From DASYTH01 sp035762905 (GTDB lineage Bacteria > Actinomycetota > Actinomycetes > Mycobacteriales > Pseudonocardiaceae), in assembly GCF_035762905.1 (NCBI RefSeq), contig NZ_DASUCC010000061.1, forward strand, positions 124,001 to 188,000: a DNA stretch of 64,000 bases, written 5' to 3'. Both the position numbers and the translations under genes were made by a program. Below are positions 43,987-52,633 of this stretch, in pieces (positions within the stretch are counted from its first letter, which is position 1; each line of letters begins with the position of its first letter). A model generated the notes under the pieces. The model was not told the DNA's origin and ran no database searches. It saw only the letters and a program-made list of their open reading frames with translations.

Positions 43987-45205
43987 CGTGGAGGGCGGCT
44001 TCGGCGGCGTCCAGGGCAGCGGTGCAGGCGGTGGCGGTGGGGGCCAGGGCGGTGGCGTAGGCGATGCGGCCCCAGACCGTTCCCTTCGGAGGTGGGGAGA
44101 CGACGGCGCCGGGTTGGGCGACGGTGATGGCGCGGTCGATCTCGGGGGGGAGGGCGGAGGGGGTGAAGTGGATGGTGCGGATGGTGGAGTCGTCGTGGGT
44201 GACGTAGAAGAAGCGGATGGCGGCGACACCGGTGGTGGTGGGTTCGGTGGGGAGAGCGAGGCCGCAGGCGGCGGAGGCGGCTAGCAGGCCGGGGTTCAAC
44301 CCGGTGGCGAGGTGGCCGAGGTAGGGGATCATGTCGCCGCCGAGGCGGCCGTTGACCTCGATCAGTTGGGGGCCGGTGGGGGTGAGCATGTATTCGGTGT
44401 GGGTCCAGCCGTCGCGGAAGCCGAGGACTTCGTGGGTGTGTTGGAGGGGGTCGGTGAGGGCACGGTCGTGCAGGAGGGGGTCGGCGGCGTCGACGTAGTG
44501 GCCGATCTCTTCGGCGTAGGGGGGATAGCCGACGACCTTGCGGGCGAGGAACAGGGGGATGACCTTGCCGTCCTGGACGACGGAGTCGACGCTGATTTCC
44601 TCGCCGGTGACGCACTGTTCGACCAGGACGGGGTGGTCGGTGGCGTAGACGACCGGGTCGGGGGGCTTGGTGTCGCGGGTGAACGGGAACATGGTGCGCA
44701 ACTGGGTGGGGGTGTCGACGCGGACCACGCCGAGGCTGGCGCCGAGGCCGCGGGGTTTGAGGATGGCGGGGTAGCCGACGCGGTCGGCGGCGGCCAGGGC
44801 CTCGGGCAGGGTGCGGACCGGGACGGAGCGGGGTTGGGGGATGCCGGCCTGGTCCAGGGCGGCGCGGGTCTGGGCCTTGTCGCGCAGCCGCCAGATCACG
44901 GCGGGGTCGCCGTTGCGCAGGCCGAGAGCCTCGGCGACGGCGGAGGTGGCGTGGATGCGGCCCTCGTCCCAGCACAGGACGCCGGCGATCGGCGCGACCC
45001 GGTTGAGGCGAACGGCTTCGGCGGCCATGGCGGGGCCGTCGATGGTGCTGGGGACGACGGTCCAGCCGGTCAGGTAGTCCCGTTCCCATGATGGTTCGGC
45101 GGTGTGGAACAGGTGGATGCGGAACCGGGAGCTGATCGACCGGAGCAGGTACTCGCGGTAGACCCGCATTCCGGTGGCGATCAACAGCAGCAGCGGCCTA
45201 TCCAT
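43961..45205 (-). CDS. ATP-grasp carboxylate-amine ligase
   Basis: A 414-residue ATP-grasp protein. The N-terminal pre-ATP-grasp fold starts LLLLIATGMRVYREYLL. The ATP subdomain has YPAILKPRGLGASLGVVRV, VLVEQCVTGEEISVDSVV and the metal-binding QLIEVNGRLGGDMIPYL. Such enzymes form amide bonds through acyl phosphates, as in dipeptide ligases BacD/RizA and in natural-product pathways. It is the last gene of the ten-gene minus-strand operon. The start overlaps the antiporter stop by eight bases. Confidence 0.9.
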   Translation of the reverse strand: MDRPLLLLIATGMRVYREYLLRSISSRFRIHLFHTAEPSWERDYLTGWTVVPSTIDGPAMAAEAVRLNRVAPIAGVLCWDEGRIHATSAVAEALGLRNGDPAVIWRLRDKAQTRAALDQAGIPQPRSVPVRTLPEALAAADRVGYPAILKPRGLGASLGVVRVDTPTQLRTMFPFTRDTKPPDPVVYATDHPVLVEQCVTGEEISVDSVVQDGKVIPLFLARKVVGYPPYAEEIGHYVDAADPLLHDRALTDPLQHTHEVLGFRDGWTHTEYMLTPTGPQLIEVNGRLGGDMIPYLGHLATGLNPGLLAASAACGLALPTEPTTTGVAAIRFFYVTHDDSTIRTIHFTPSALPPEIDRAITVAQPGAVVSPPPKGTVWGRIAYATALAPTATACTAALDAAEAALHVTLAPRPT

Positions 45206-46508
45206 CGAACACCTTCTCTCGCAGCTTCTCCTCCTCGGTGACGTCCAGCCGGCGGGTCGCGTAGCGCAACATGGGCGGCGCCATCAGGGAGGTCACGATC
45301 GCCACCAGAACGATGATCGTGTAGGTGGCGGTGCTCAACACGCCGAGCCGCAACCCCACCATGGCCACGATCACCTCGATCACCCCGCGGGCGTTGAGTC
45401 CGGCGCCGAGGGCAATGCCCTCCCAGTGGGACATCCGGCTGGCCCTGGCCCCGAGGTAGGCGCCGGCGAACTTGCCGAGGATCGCCACGGCCAGGACGGC
45501 GACGGCGGTGCCGAGCACCGCGGGATCCCGCAGCAGGGTGAGGTCCATGCGCAGCCCCGCGGTGGCGAAGTAGATCGGGGCGAGCACGGAGATCACCAGG
45601 GTGCGCAGCGGAGCGATGCGCTTCGGGTCGAAGTGGCCGGACGCGCCGATCAGGATCCCGCACAGCAGCGTGCCGAGCACCGGCTCCATGCCCAGCGCGT
45701 GGGTGCCGGCGGCGGCGAGCAGCAGCAGCGTGACCGCCGCCGCGATGGTCACGCCGGACTCCGCCGACCGCCCGGCCAGCCGCATCGTCGTGCGTACCAC
45801 CGGCCGGGCCACGGTCAGGGTGATCAGCACGATCAGAGCCAGGCCACCCACGGACAGCAGCACCGAACCGGTGGTCAACCCGACCGTGGCCAGCGCCGAC
45901 ACGATGGACAGCAGCAGCCAGCCGATCACGTCGTCCACCGTGGCCGCGCTGATGATCAGCTGCCCGACGTTGCGATGCAGCAGCCGCATCTCCAGCAGCG
46001 TCTTGGCGATCACCGGGATCGCGCTGACACACATGGCCACGCCGAGGAACCCGGCGAACACGGCTCGGTCGGTGCCGGGGGTGAGCAGGAACGCGGGCAG
46101 CATCAGACCGAGGCCGATGCCGAAGGCGAGCGGGATGAGCAGCCCGCCCGCGCTGACCCGCGCGGCGGTGGTTCCCTTGCGCCGCACCAGCTTCAGGTCG
46201 ATGTGCATCCCGGTGATGCCGACCAGGAGCAGCACGCCGAGTTGCCCGACCGCGTCCAGCAGGTGCTGCTGGGAGGTGTCCGCCGGCAGCAGCCAGGCGG
46301 ACAGCCCGGGCGCCAGGTGGGCGAGCAGGCTCGGCCCGACGATGACGCCCGCGGCCAGCTCGCCGACCACGGCCGGCATCTTCAGCCGCATGGCCAGCCG
46401 GCCGAGCAGCAGAGCAAGGCCGAGCAGCAACCCGAGCTGCAGCAGGAACACCAGGATCGCGTGCGCCCCGATCGGCGCGACCGGCGCGAGAGCAACCGGG
46501 TGACTCAT
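45198..46508 (-). CDS. monovalent cation:proton antiporter-2 (CPA2) family transporter
   Basis: A 436-residue protein with about 12-13 transmembrane helices. CPA2 landmarks are LKMPAVVGELAAGVIVGPSLL, QLGVLLLVGITGMHIDL, SAATVDDVIGWLLLS with the ion-binding Asp pair, and SHWEGIALGAGLNARGVIEVIVA. No C-terminal TrkA-type regulatory domain follows. ATG 46508 has GGAGG upstream. Lying inside the biosynthetic operon, it may drive product export or self-protection by ion/proton exchange, but that is inferred from context only. Confidence 0.92.
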   Translation of the reverse strand: MSHPVALAPVAPIGAHAILVFLLQLGLLLGLALLLGRLAMRLKMPAVVGELAAGVIVGPSLLAHLAPGLSAWLLPADTSQQHLLDAVGQLGVLLLVGITGMHIDLKLVRRKGTTAARVSAGGLLIPLAFGIGLGLMLPAFLLTPGTDRAVFAGFLGVAMCVSAIPVIAKTLLEMRLLHRNVGQLIISAATVDDVIGWLLLSIVSALATVGLTTGSVLLSVGGLALIVLITLTVARPVVRTTMRLAGRSAESGVTIAAAVTLLLLAAAGTHALGMEPVLGTLLCGILIGASGHFDPKRIAPLRTLVISVLAPIYFATAGLRMDLTLLRDPAVLGTAVAVLAVAILGKFAGAYLGARASRMSHWEGIALGAGLNARGVIEVIVAMVGLRLGVLSTATYTIIVLVAIVTSLMAPPMLRYATRRLDVTEEEKLREKVFDG

Positions 46509-46527
46509 GGGCGCAGCCTCCACATGA

Positions 46528-48288
46528 TCAGTCGACGTAGTACCAGTTCTCCGGGTTGATCATCCCGAAAGGATTGACCGGCTCGAAGCCGCGCAGATTG
46601 TTCGCGACCTCGAACAGCCGGATCGGGAAATTGGGATTGAAGATCACCGGCACCTGTTCGGCGATGAAGTCCTGGTACTCGTAGAGGACGTCGACGCTGT
46701 CGGTGGTGACGGTGCGTTCGATCAGGGCGTCGGCCGCGGGGTCGTGGTAATGGCCGAAATTGCCGCCGGCGTCGGTCTTGAACAGGATCTCGCCGGTCGG
46801 ATAGTGGTAGACCCAACCGCCGTTCCAGCAGCACATCTCCCACAGACAAGGGGTTTCCTCGCACGGATAACAGGGTGCGTCCTCGGCGACCAGAATGGAG
46901 CCGTAGACCTCCTCCAGCCGCAGCTCGATTCCGGCGGCGGCGGCGTCGTCTCGGTACCGGGTCATCAGGCGGGTCAGAGCTGGCCTGCCTTCGACGTAGC
47001 GCAGCAGAAAGCTGAGTCGGGTGCCGGCGGGAATTCCCGGGCCGGCCTTGTCCGGGTCGACGCAGACGGCCGGTGTGACACTGGTGTCCCAGCCGTGCTC
47101 GTCGAGCAGCTTCCTGGCATGCGCTATGTCGAACGGCAGCGGCCAGGCCCGGTCGCGCTGGGCGGGGGAGACCAGGTCGGTGGCCGGGAGCATCGGCACC
47201 GGACCGTTCTGCCGGTACGCGAAGCCCTGGTAGATGTCCTGGACCGCCCGATCCTGGTCCAAAGTGGACTGAAGGGCCTGCCGGATGTAGGTCTGGGCGA
47301 ACAGCTTGCCGACCACGGTGGGATTGTTGAAGTTGAGGCTGGTGTACCGGATGCAGTATGCGACCTGGGGCACGAGCGTGTAGTTGTCGGCCAGCGGGTT
47401 TGCCTCGCCCGCGGTGGCGAAGCTCAGCGGCAGGTAGCCGACCTGAACCGCGGCCGGGTCCGAGCGCAGCAGCTCGTACTCCTCCTCGTCGGAGGACATG
47501 GGTATCTGCCGGAAAACGTCCAGCTGCGGCTTGTTCGGCCCGGAGTAATGTTCGTTCGGTACGAAAGTGACCACGCCATCCAGCGTGTAACTTTCCAGCC
47601 CCCATGGTCCGCTGACAGTACTCCATATCGGGCTGTCTGGCCACCGGGTTCGGTGCTCGTTGCCCTCGGCCACGATGTCGCCCTGCTCGGCCATCAGGAA
47701 CTCGTAAACCGCCTCGACATCGGCCAGATCGCCGGAGGCATTGGCCGGTCCGGTGGCCGTGCGGTCCCAGGACTTCGGCAGCGGCGTGATGGTGCTGAGC
47801 TGGTTCATCAGCACCCATCGCTTGGAGTACACCTTGTCGAAGGTGAAGTAGCAGGTGTCCTCGGCGAGTTTTCCGTATGAGGTCAGATTGTCCGGAAAGT
47901 ACCCGGGAACGTATTCGCCGTACCGGGCGCCCTTGACCTTCATCAGGTTCACCCAGAACAGCACGTTGTCGGCACACAGCGTCTCGCCGTTGGACCACTT
48001 CCACGGCTTGACCCGCACCGTGACGGTCAGCCCGTCCGCGCTCCACTCGGGCGGCTCGCCGATGCTGTTGGCATAGTCCACCTCTGGAGTGCCGTCACTG
48101 CCGAAGTAGTACAGCGGGCGGTACATGAGCGCCTGGAACTCCAGGATGTTGCGGGTGCCCATGCGCTCGGCCGGGGTGAACGGGAAGATCACCGCGGGCG
48201 GGAACCCGGGCGCGCAGGCCCAGGTGACGGTGCCGCCGCGGCGAGGCCGGCCGGTGCGCGCGGTCGGGACGGGTGCGGTCCTGGTCAT
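46528..48288 (-). CDS. family 5 extracellular solute-binding-type protein lacking a signal peptide
   Basis: A 586-residue SBP_bac_5 (peptide/nickel-binding) fold. It has RGGTVTWACAPGFPPAVIFPF near the start, the conserved MYRPLYYFGSDGTPEVDYANSI, then WSADGLTVTVRVKPWKWSNGE, and the C-terminal PAADALIERTVTTDS. The N-terminus MTRTAPVPTARTGRPRRGG has no hydrophobic core and no lipobox Cys, and no better start is visible upstream because the previous gene ends six bases away. A Cys-rich loop (APCYPCEETPCLWEMCCW) is unusual. No ABC permease or ATPase genes are nearby. It may act in the cytoplasm as a binding or carrier protein for the product or an intermediate. Confidence 0.82.
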   Translation of the reverse strand: MTRTAPVPTARTGRPRRGGTVTWACAPGFPPAVIFPFTPAERMGTRNILEFQALMYRPLYYFGSDGTPEVDYANSIGEPPEWSADGLTVTVRVKPWKWSNGETLCADNVLFWVNLMKVKGARYGEYVPGYFPDNLTSYGKLAEDTCYFTFDKVYSKRWVLMNQLSTITPLPKSWDRTATGPANASGDLADVEAVYEFLMAEQGDIVAEGNEHRTRWPDSPIWSTVSGPWGLESYTLDGVVTFVPNEHYSGPNKPQLDVFRQIPMSSDEEEYELLRSDPAAVQVGYLPLSFATAGEANPLADNYTLVPQVAYCIRYTSLNFNNPTVVGKLFAQTYIRQALQSTLDQDRAVQDIYQGFAYRQNGPVPMLPATDLVSPAQRDRAWPLPFDIAHARKLLDEHGWDTSVTPAVCVDPDKAGPGIPAGTRLSFLLRYVEGRPALTRLMTRYRDDAAAAGIELRLEEVYGSILVAEDAPCYPCEETPCLWEMCCWNGGWVYHYPTGEILFKTDAGGNFGHYHDPAADALIERTVTTDSVDVLYEYQDFIAEQVPVIFNPNFPIRLFEVANNLRGFEPVNPFGMINPENWYYVD

Positions 48289-48294
48289 CGTCGC

Positions 48295-48624
48295 TCACCG
48301 GATCTCGTGCAGCCGGGAGACGCCGACGGCCTGGTGCGGCCCGTAGCGCTGCCACACCTCGTCGAGTTGGATGCGGCCGTCGTCGAGGATCCGCGGCATG
48401 CTGGTGCAGTGCCCGGAGATCACCTCGCCGGACTCGAGCACCATGCAGTAGGCGAAGTCCAGCCGGCCGTCCGGCCCGCAGGTTCCGGCCAGCGATCCGC
48501 GCCGGGCCAGGCCACCGGTGAACTCGCCCCAGAGCAGGTCGCCCTCCTGCCGGTACAACGCGACCCGGCCGCTCTCCTCGGGTGCGTCAGCGGGGCCGAA
48601 CCTGCGGCCGTTGTAGTTGATCAT
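48295..48624 (-). CDS. small beta-rich protein of the family often labelled 'n-acetylglutamate synthase'
   Basis: A 109-residue protein starting MINYNGRRFGP with the family pattern ALYRQEGDLLWGEFTGG, the GTCGPDGRLDF strand and GEVISGHCTSMPRILDDGRI. Homologues in bacilli and actinobacteria have the same length. The database label is unproven and no GNAT fold is present. GAGGGAGAG precedes the ATG, which overlaps the amidinohydrolase stop (ATGA). Its role in the cluster is unknown. Confidence 0.75.
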   Translation of the reverse strand: MINYNGRRFGPADAPEESGRVALYRQEGDLLWGEFTGGLARRGSLAGTCGPDGRLDFAYCMVLESGEVISGHCTSMPRILDDGRIQLDEVWQRYGPHQAVGVSRLHEIR

Positions 48625-49430
48625 TTTCTCTCCCTCAGCTCGAGCGTGCAGCATTTGGCTCCACCACCGGCTTTGAGCAGCTCGGTCAGGTCCACGCCGA
48701 TCGGGTTGAAGCCGGCCCGGCGCAACGCCTCGACCAGACGGGTAGCCTGGGTCGGCAGCAGCACGTTGCGGCCGTCGGAGACCGCGTTGAGACCGAACAC
48801 CTCGGCGTCGGCCCGGCCGGCCCGGATCGCCGACGGGTACAGCTCTCGCAGGATCGCCTGGCTGCGCTTGGAGAACGCGCCGGGGTAGTACATGATCGTC
48901 TCGTGGTCGAGCACCGCGAGCGCGGTGTCCAGGTGGTAGAAGTACGGATCGACCAGGGTCAGCCCGACCACCGGCAGGCCGAGGTGCTCCTGCGCTTCGT
49001 CATGCGCCCTGCGCTCGGTGCGAAACCCGGTGCCGGCCAGGATCCGTTCGCCGGTGACCAGGAAGTCGCCCTCGCCCTCGTTGACGAACCGGGCCGCGCG
49101 GACCGGGTAACCGTGCTCGGCGAACCAGTTCCGGTAGACCGGTTCCTCACCGGAGCGCTGCGGGTAGCGGTACCTGGCGGCGAGCACCCGGCCGCCGACC
49201 ACGGTGGCCGCGTTGGCGGCGAACACCATGTCCGGCAGGCCGGGCACCGGCAGCACCAGGTCGACCCGATGGCCGAGCGCGATGAGCTGGCTGCGCAGCC
49301 GTTCCCACTGCACCACGGCAAGCGGTGCGTCCGTTGGCTTGTCCGGCTCCATCCAGGGGTTGATGGCGTAGGTGACGTCGAAATGCGTCGGCGGGCACAT
49401 CAGAAACCGCCGGGTCCGGGCGAGTCGCAA
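48621..49430 (-). CDS. DDAH/arginine-deiminase-like amidinohydrolase
   Basis: A 269-residue pentein-fold protein of the dimethylarginine dimethylaminohydrolase group. It has the N-terminal CPPTHFDVTYAINPWM, the substrate segment FVNEGEGDFLVTG, catalytic His in PYFYHLDTALAVLD, and the nucleophilic Cys near the end in GGGAKCCTLEL. Family members hydrolyse guanidino or amidino groups through a Cys-amidino intermediate. In a hydrazine-forming cluster it might process an arginine-derived unit; the substrate is unknown. The TTG at 49430, two bases after the ATP-grasp stop, has GGAGG in register. ATG 49400 is the fallback start. Confidence 0.87.
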   Translation of the reverse strand: MRLARTRRFLMCPPTHFDVTYAINPWMEPDKPTDAPLAVVQWERLRSQLIALGHRVDLVLPVPGLPDMVFAANAATVVGGRVLAARYRYPQRSGEEPVYRNWFAEHGYPVRAARFVNEGEGDFLVTGERILAGTGFRTERRAHDEAQEHLGLPVVGLTLVDPYFYHLDTALAVLDHETIMYYPGAFSKRSQAILRELYPSAIRAGRADAEVFGLNAVSDGRNVLLPTQATRLVEALRRAGFNPIGVDLTELLKAGGGAKCCTLELRERK

Positions 49431-49432
49431 GG

Positions 49433-50677
49433 CTAGTCCTCCAGCGTGACTTTGATCTTGGCGGCCAGGTCGGTCATCGCGCCGAACGCGTCCGCCTGGG
49501 ATGTTCCGGTGGTGCCGAGGAAACCGAAGATGGTGTTTCCGTTGGGCGGGCGGAGGATCACGTCGCCCGGCCGGGCGGTGATCTTCAGCAGGAACACCCG
49601 CTCGGACTCGCTCACCTCGGCCGGCACCTCGATCTCGCGGACCACGCCGCCGGCGCAGATCAGGCACATCGCGGTGATGTGCGTTCCGGTCGGCCAGTAG
49701 TGCCGCACCGGCGGCATGACCCCGCGGCCGACGTCGACCACCCCGCGGATCGGGTCGTAGTCCGCGGTGATCCGGGCGATCAGGTCCAGCCCGCCGCCGC
49801 CGACCCGGGCGGCGATCTCCAGCAGATGCGGCTCGCCGTTGTGGTAGCGCACCTCGGCGTGCATGACGCTGCGCCGCAGTCCCTGGGCGTGCGCGGCGGC
49901 CTTGACCACCCGGTGCACCCTGGCCAGTTCCTCGACCGGCAGCGTGGTCGGCGCGTGGTGCACGTCGTCGTCGAAGTTCTGGCCCTCCGCGGTGATCCGG
50001 TCGACCACCGAGCCCAGATACACCTCATCGTCCCAGGCCAGCGCCTCCATCAGGTACTCCCGGCCGTCCAGGAACGACTCGACCAGCAGGCCGAGCGGCC
50101 CGAGGTCGACGCCGTCCGCCTCGGCGGTGACCCAGAACATGTTCTGGATTCCGGTGATGGCCTGCTCGAAGCGCAGCGCCAACTCCTCGGGGTCGTCCAC
50201 GCGGTAGACGAAGTGGCTGCCGGCACCCAGGGTCGGTTTGAGAATGACCGGGTAGCCGAACTCGGCCGCCGCGGCCAGCGCGTCGGGCAGCGCGGTGACG
50301 AACCGGTAGGCCGGGATCGGCACGCCGGCGCGCTCATAGGCCTGGCGCATCAGCAGTTTGTTGCGGCTGTTGCGGGCCGCCGGCACGCCGATGCCGGGCA
50401 GGCCGAGCGCCTCGGCCACCGCGGCGACCGCGATGACCGCCGCCTCGGAAAACGTGATCACCCCGTCGAACTGCTCGGTGGCGTGCCATTCCTTGGCACA
50501 GGCGATCATCTCGTCGATCTTCTTCGAGCCGACCAGCCGGTACCGGTCGGCCGGCCAGAAGTCCGCGGTCCCCTCACCGTTCATCACGTAGAGGTCGACC
50601 CCGAACGCCTGCACCTGCCGATAGCGGGATTGGTAGTAGTTCAGGTACTGCCGGGTCTCGATGGTCAGCAGCTTCAT
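49433..50677 (-). CDS. ATP-grasp carboxylate-amine ligase
   Basis: A 414-residue ATP-grasp enzyme. The N-terminal domain has MKLLTIETRQYLNYYQ and FDGVITFSEAAVIAVAAVAEALGLPG. The ATP-binding core has YPVILKPTLGAGSHFVYRV, LLVESFLDGREYLMEAL and metal-binding PHLLEIAARVGGGGLDL. It probably joins an amino acid or hydrazine-bearing unit to another carboxylate. AGGAGACCGATC precedes the ATG. The upstream MetRS-like frame continues 104 bases into this gene in another frame. Confidence 0.92.
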   Translation of the reverse strand: MKLLTIETRQYLNYYQSRYRQVQAFGVDLYVMNGEGTADFWPADRYRLVGSKKIDEMIACAKEWHATEQFDGVITFSEAAVIAVAAVAEALGLPGIGVPAARNSRNKLLMRQAYERAGVPIPAYRFVTALPDALAAAAEFGYPVILKPTLGAGSHFVYRVDDPEELALRFEQAITGIQNMFWVTAEADGVDLGPLGLLVESFLDGREYLMEALAWDDEVYLGSVVDRITAEGQNFDDDVHHAPTTLPVEELARVHRVVKAAAHAQGLRRSVMHAEVRYHNGEPHLLEIAARVGGGGLDLIARITADYDPIRGVVDVGRGVMPPVRHYWPTGTHITAMCLICAGGVVREIEVPAEVSESERVFLLKITARPGDVILRPPNGNTIFGFLGTTGTSQADAFGAMTDLAAKIKVTLED

Positions 50678-52247
50678 GATCGGTCTCCTGGGACGCGGGG
50701 CCGGCGCCGGGCAGCCGGGGAAGATCGAAGGCGGGGACGAAGTCGGACGGGCCGGCGGACAGGCTGAGCTCGACCCCGGCCGCGCCGGCCCGGTCGGCGG
50801 TGTCGATCAGGATCGGCGCGGCGCCGGCCAGCACGGTGCGCACCTCGAGCAGCAGGTCCCCGGGCGCGGTCCGGGGGTCGTCGGCAAGGCCGCGCAACCG
50901 GTCCAACTGGACCAGCACGGTTTCGGCGGCCCGGCTGGCGCTGTAGCCGGGCAGCTCGTAGCAGGAGCGGAACCGGGTCAGCATCGCCGCGCACCGGGCC
51001 CGCCCGGCCGCGGTGGTCGGCACCGGGTCGCCGGCGCCGGCGACGGCTCGCGCGAGCGCGCCGGCCAGCCCGTTCCACGGCCCGACCAGCTTGCGGGAAA
51101 CGTTGTCGTGCAAGGCATCCCTGGTGAAGTTGGTGCGGGCCTGCTCGGGCGCGGTGAGCGCGAGGTGGAACCGGACCAGATCGCGCGGCACCTCGGCGAG
51201 CAGGTCGGCGGTCCAGATCAGATGGTTACGGCTGGTGGAGAACTTCTCCCCGGCCAGGTCGTAGAACTCGTTGCAGACATTGAGGGTCGGGGTGATGTAC
51301 CGGTCGCCATGCGCCATCAGCAGCACCAGGTCCATCAGTCCCCAGTGGTAGGTGTTGTCGAAACCGTGGAAGTACACCAACTCCGCACCGTGCTCGGCGC
51401 GCCAGTGCTCGTCGTACCGCGCGGCCGGCTCGGCGAGCTGGGCGGCGGACCACCAGGTGCTGTACATGACCGCGGGCATCGCCTCGATCCACGGGTAGAT
51501 CACCTGGCCGGGCGTTTCCGGGAACGGCGCCGGGATGCCCCAGTCGCCCGGAACCGTCACCGGCACCTCGGGCAGCGGCTTGGCCAGTAGCTCCTGGACC
51601 AGTTGCATGGCATGCGGCCGCCAGCGACCCTGCCGGCTGGCGTAGTAGGCGGTCAGCCGGTCCCGGTACTCCTCGAGCGGCAGCACCAGGACAGCGGTTT
51701 CCCGGTACTCGACCGGGTCGCTCGGGTCCACCGTGGACCGCGCGTCGAGCAACTGGTCGAAGTTGTTCGGGTGGCCGCAGCCCTCGCACCCGCCGCCGCA
51801 GCTCGGCGCCAGACACACCGGGCAGGTACCGGAGACCAGCCCGTCGTACAGAAACGCGCCGGACCGGCTGGCCACCGGCAGCCGCACGGTGGTCAGCCGG
51901 AACCGGCCGGCCCGGTGCAGCGCGGTGACGAAGTCCAGCACCGCCCGCCGGTATTGCTCGCCGACCGGCGGCAGGCCGGCCATGGACAGGCCCATGGCGC
52001 GCAACGAGCGCTGGATCGCCTCGGTGGACCGGGCGCACAGCCGGGCCGGCGTGGTGCCCTGCCGGTGCGCGGTGGACACCACGTAGCTCTGGCTGTCGTC
52101 GGTGCAGGTCGTGTAGATCACCTGCCGGCCCGCGGCGCGCAGGTACCTGGCGTAGATGTCGGCGGACAGGTACGGGCCGGCCATGTGTCCCACGTGCAGG
52201 TCGCCGTTGGAGGTCGGGGTGGCCGCGACCACGATGGTCCGGCTCAT
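50574..52247 (-). CDS. methionyl-tRNA-synthetase-like enzyme, probable hydrazine (N-N bond) synthetase component
   Basis: A 557-residue class I aminoacyl-tRNA-synthetase fold. The HIGH-type motif is H18-V-G-H21 (GDLHVGHMAGPYLSADI). The zinc-knuckle-like region is GTCPVCLAPSCGGGCEGCG, and the KMSKS-type loop is K335-F-S-T-S (GEKFSTSRNH). The anticodon-binding part is degenerate. In s56-p1 biosynthesis (Spb40) and relatives, a MetRS-like domain fused to a cupin makes the N-N bond between N6-hydroxylysine and an amino acid. Here the cupin is a separate, translationally coupled gene (ATGA overlap), preceded by the N-hydroxylase. A housekeeping MetRS is unlikely in this setting. The last 34 codons overlap the next gene. 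Confidence 0.85.
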   Translation of the reverse strand: MSRTIVVAATPTSNGDLHVGHMAGPYLSADIYARYLRAAGRQVIYTTCTDDSQSYVVSTAHRQGTTPARLCARSTEAIQRSLRAMGLSMAGLPPVGEQYRRAVLDFVTALHRAGRFRLTTVRLPVASRSGAFLYDGLVSGTCPVCLAPSCGGGCEGCGHPNNFDQLLDARSTVDPSDPVEYRETAVLVLPLEEYRDRLTAYYASRQGRWRPHAMQLVQELLAKPLPEVPVTVPGDWGIPAPFPETPGQVIYPWIEAMPAVMYSTWWSAAQLAEPAARYDEHWRAEHGAELVYFHGFDNTYHWGLMDLVLLMAHGDRYITPTLNVCNEFYDLAGEKFSTSRNHLIWTADLLAEVPRDLVRFHLALTAPEQARTNFTRDALHDNVSRKLVGPWNGLAGALARAVAGAGDPVPTTAAGRARCAAMLTRFRSCYELPGYSASRAAETVLVQLDRLRGLADDPRTAPGDLLLEVRTVLAGAAPILIDTADRAGAAGVELSLSAGPSDFVPAFDLPRLPGAGPASQETDHEAADHRDPAVPELLPIPLSAGAGVRGRPLRDER

Positions 52248-52633
52248 CGGATACCCGCCTGGTGCCGGCTGGCGAACTCCTCGGCCATGTCGGCGTCCCA
52301 CCACACCGCGTACATCTGGAACTCCTCCTGGCCGTCGTTGACCACCTGGTGCTCAAGGTGCGGCGGGAAGTGCACGATGTCGCCGGCCACGAACGGGGTC
52401 CGGCGCCCGGCACAGATCACCTCGGCGGATCCGGTGAGGGCCACCCAGATCTCGTACTCGTGGTGGCCGTGCGCGCCCGAGGACGCCCCGGGCGGCACCA
52501 CGCACCAGGAGCCCTCGAACGGCGCGTTCAGCTCCGGCCAGGGCATCAGCCGCTGTGCGGCCAACCCGTTGTCCGGCAGCAGATTGGTCCGGTCGAACCG
52601 GCGGATTCCCATGGACGGTCCGGTGTCGGTCAT
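52244..52633 (-). CDS. cupin-domain protein, probable partner of the MetRS-like enzyme
   Basis: A 129-residue single-domain cupin. Motif 1 is GAHGHHEYEIWVALTGSAEV with the His/His/Glu metal triad, and motif 2 is PPHLEHQVVNDG with the fourth ligand His. It resembles the cupin half of Spb40-type hydrazine synthetases, where the metal cupin rearranges the ester made by the MetRS-like domain. It overlaps both neighbours by four bases (ATGA), so N-hydroxylase, cupin and MetRS-like protein are made together. The split cupin/MetRS arrangement is notable. Confidence 0.88.
   Translation of the reverse strand: MTDTGPSMGIRRFDRTNLLPDNGLAAQRLMPWPELNAPFEGSWCVVPPGASSGAHGHHEYEIWVALTGSAEVICAGRRTPFVAGDIVHFPPHLEHQVVNDGQEEFQMYAVWWDADMAEEFASRHQAGIR

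Noticed and set aside
44312..45091. Plus-strand open frame rich in Gly, Asp and Val
   Set aside because: It is the complement of an ATP-grasp gene with intact catalytic motifs. The composition is a shadow of its codon bias.
50574..52247. Housekeeping methionyl-tRNA synthetase
   Set aside because: The HIGH- and KMSKS-like motifs fit the fold. However, the coupling to cupin and N-hydroxylase genes and the degenerate C-terminal part fit the biosynthetic MetRS-like subgroup better.
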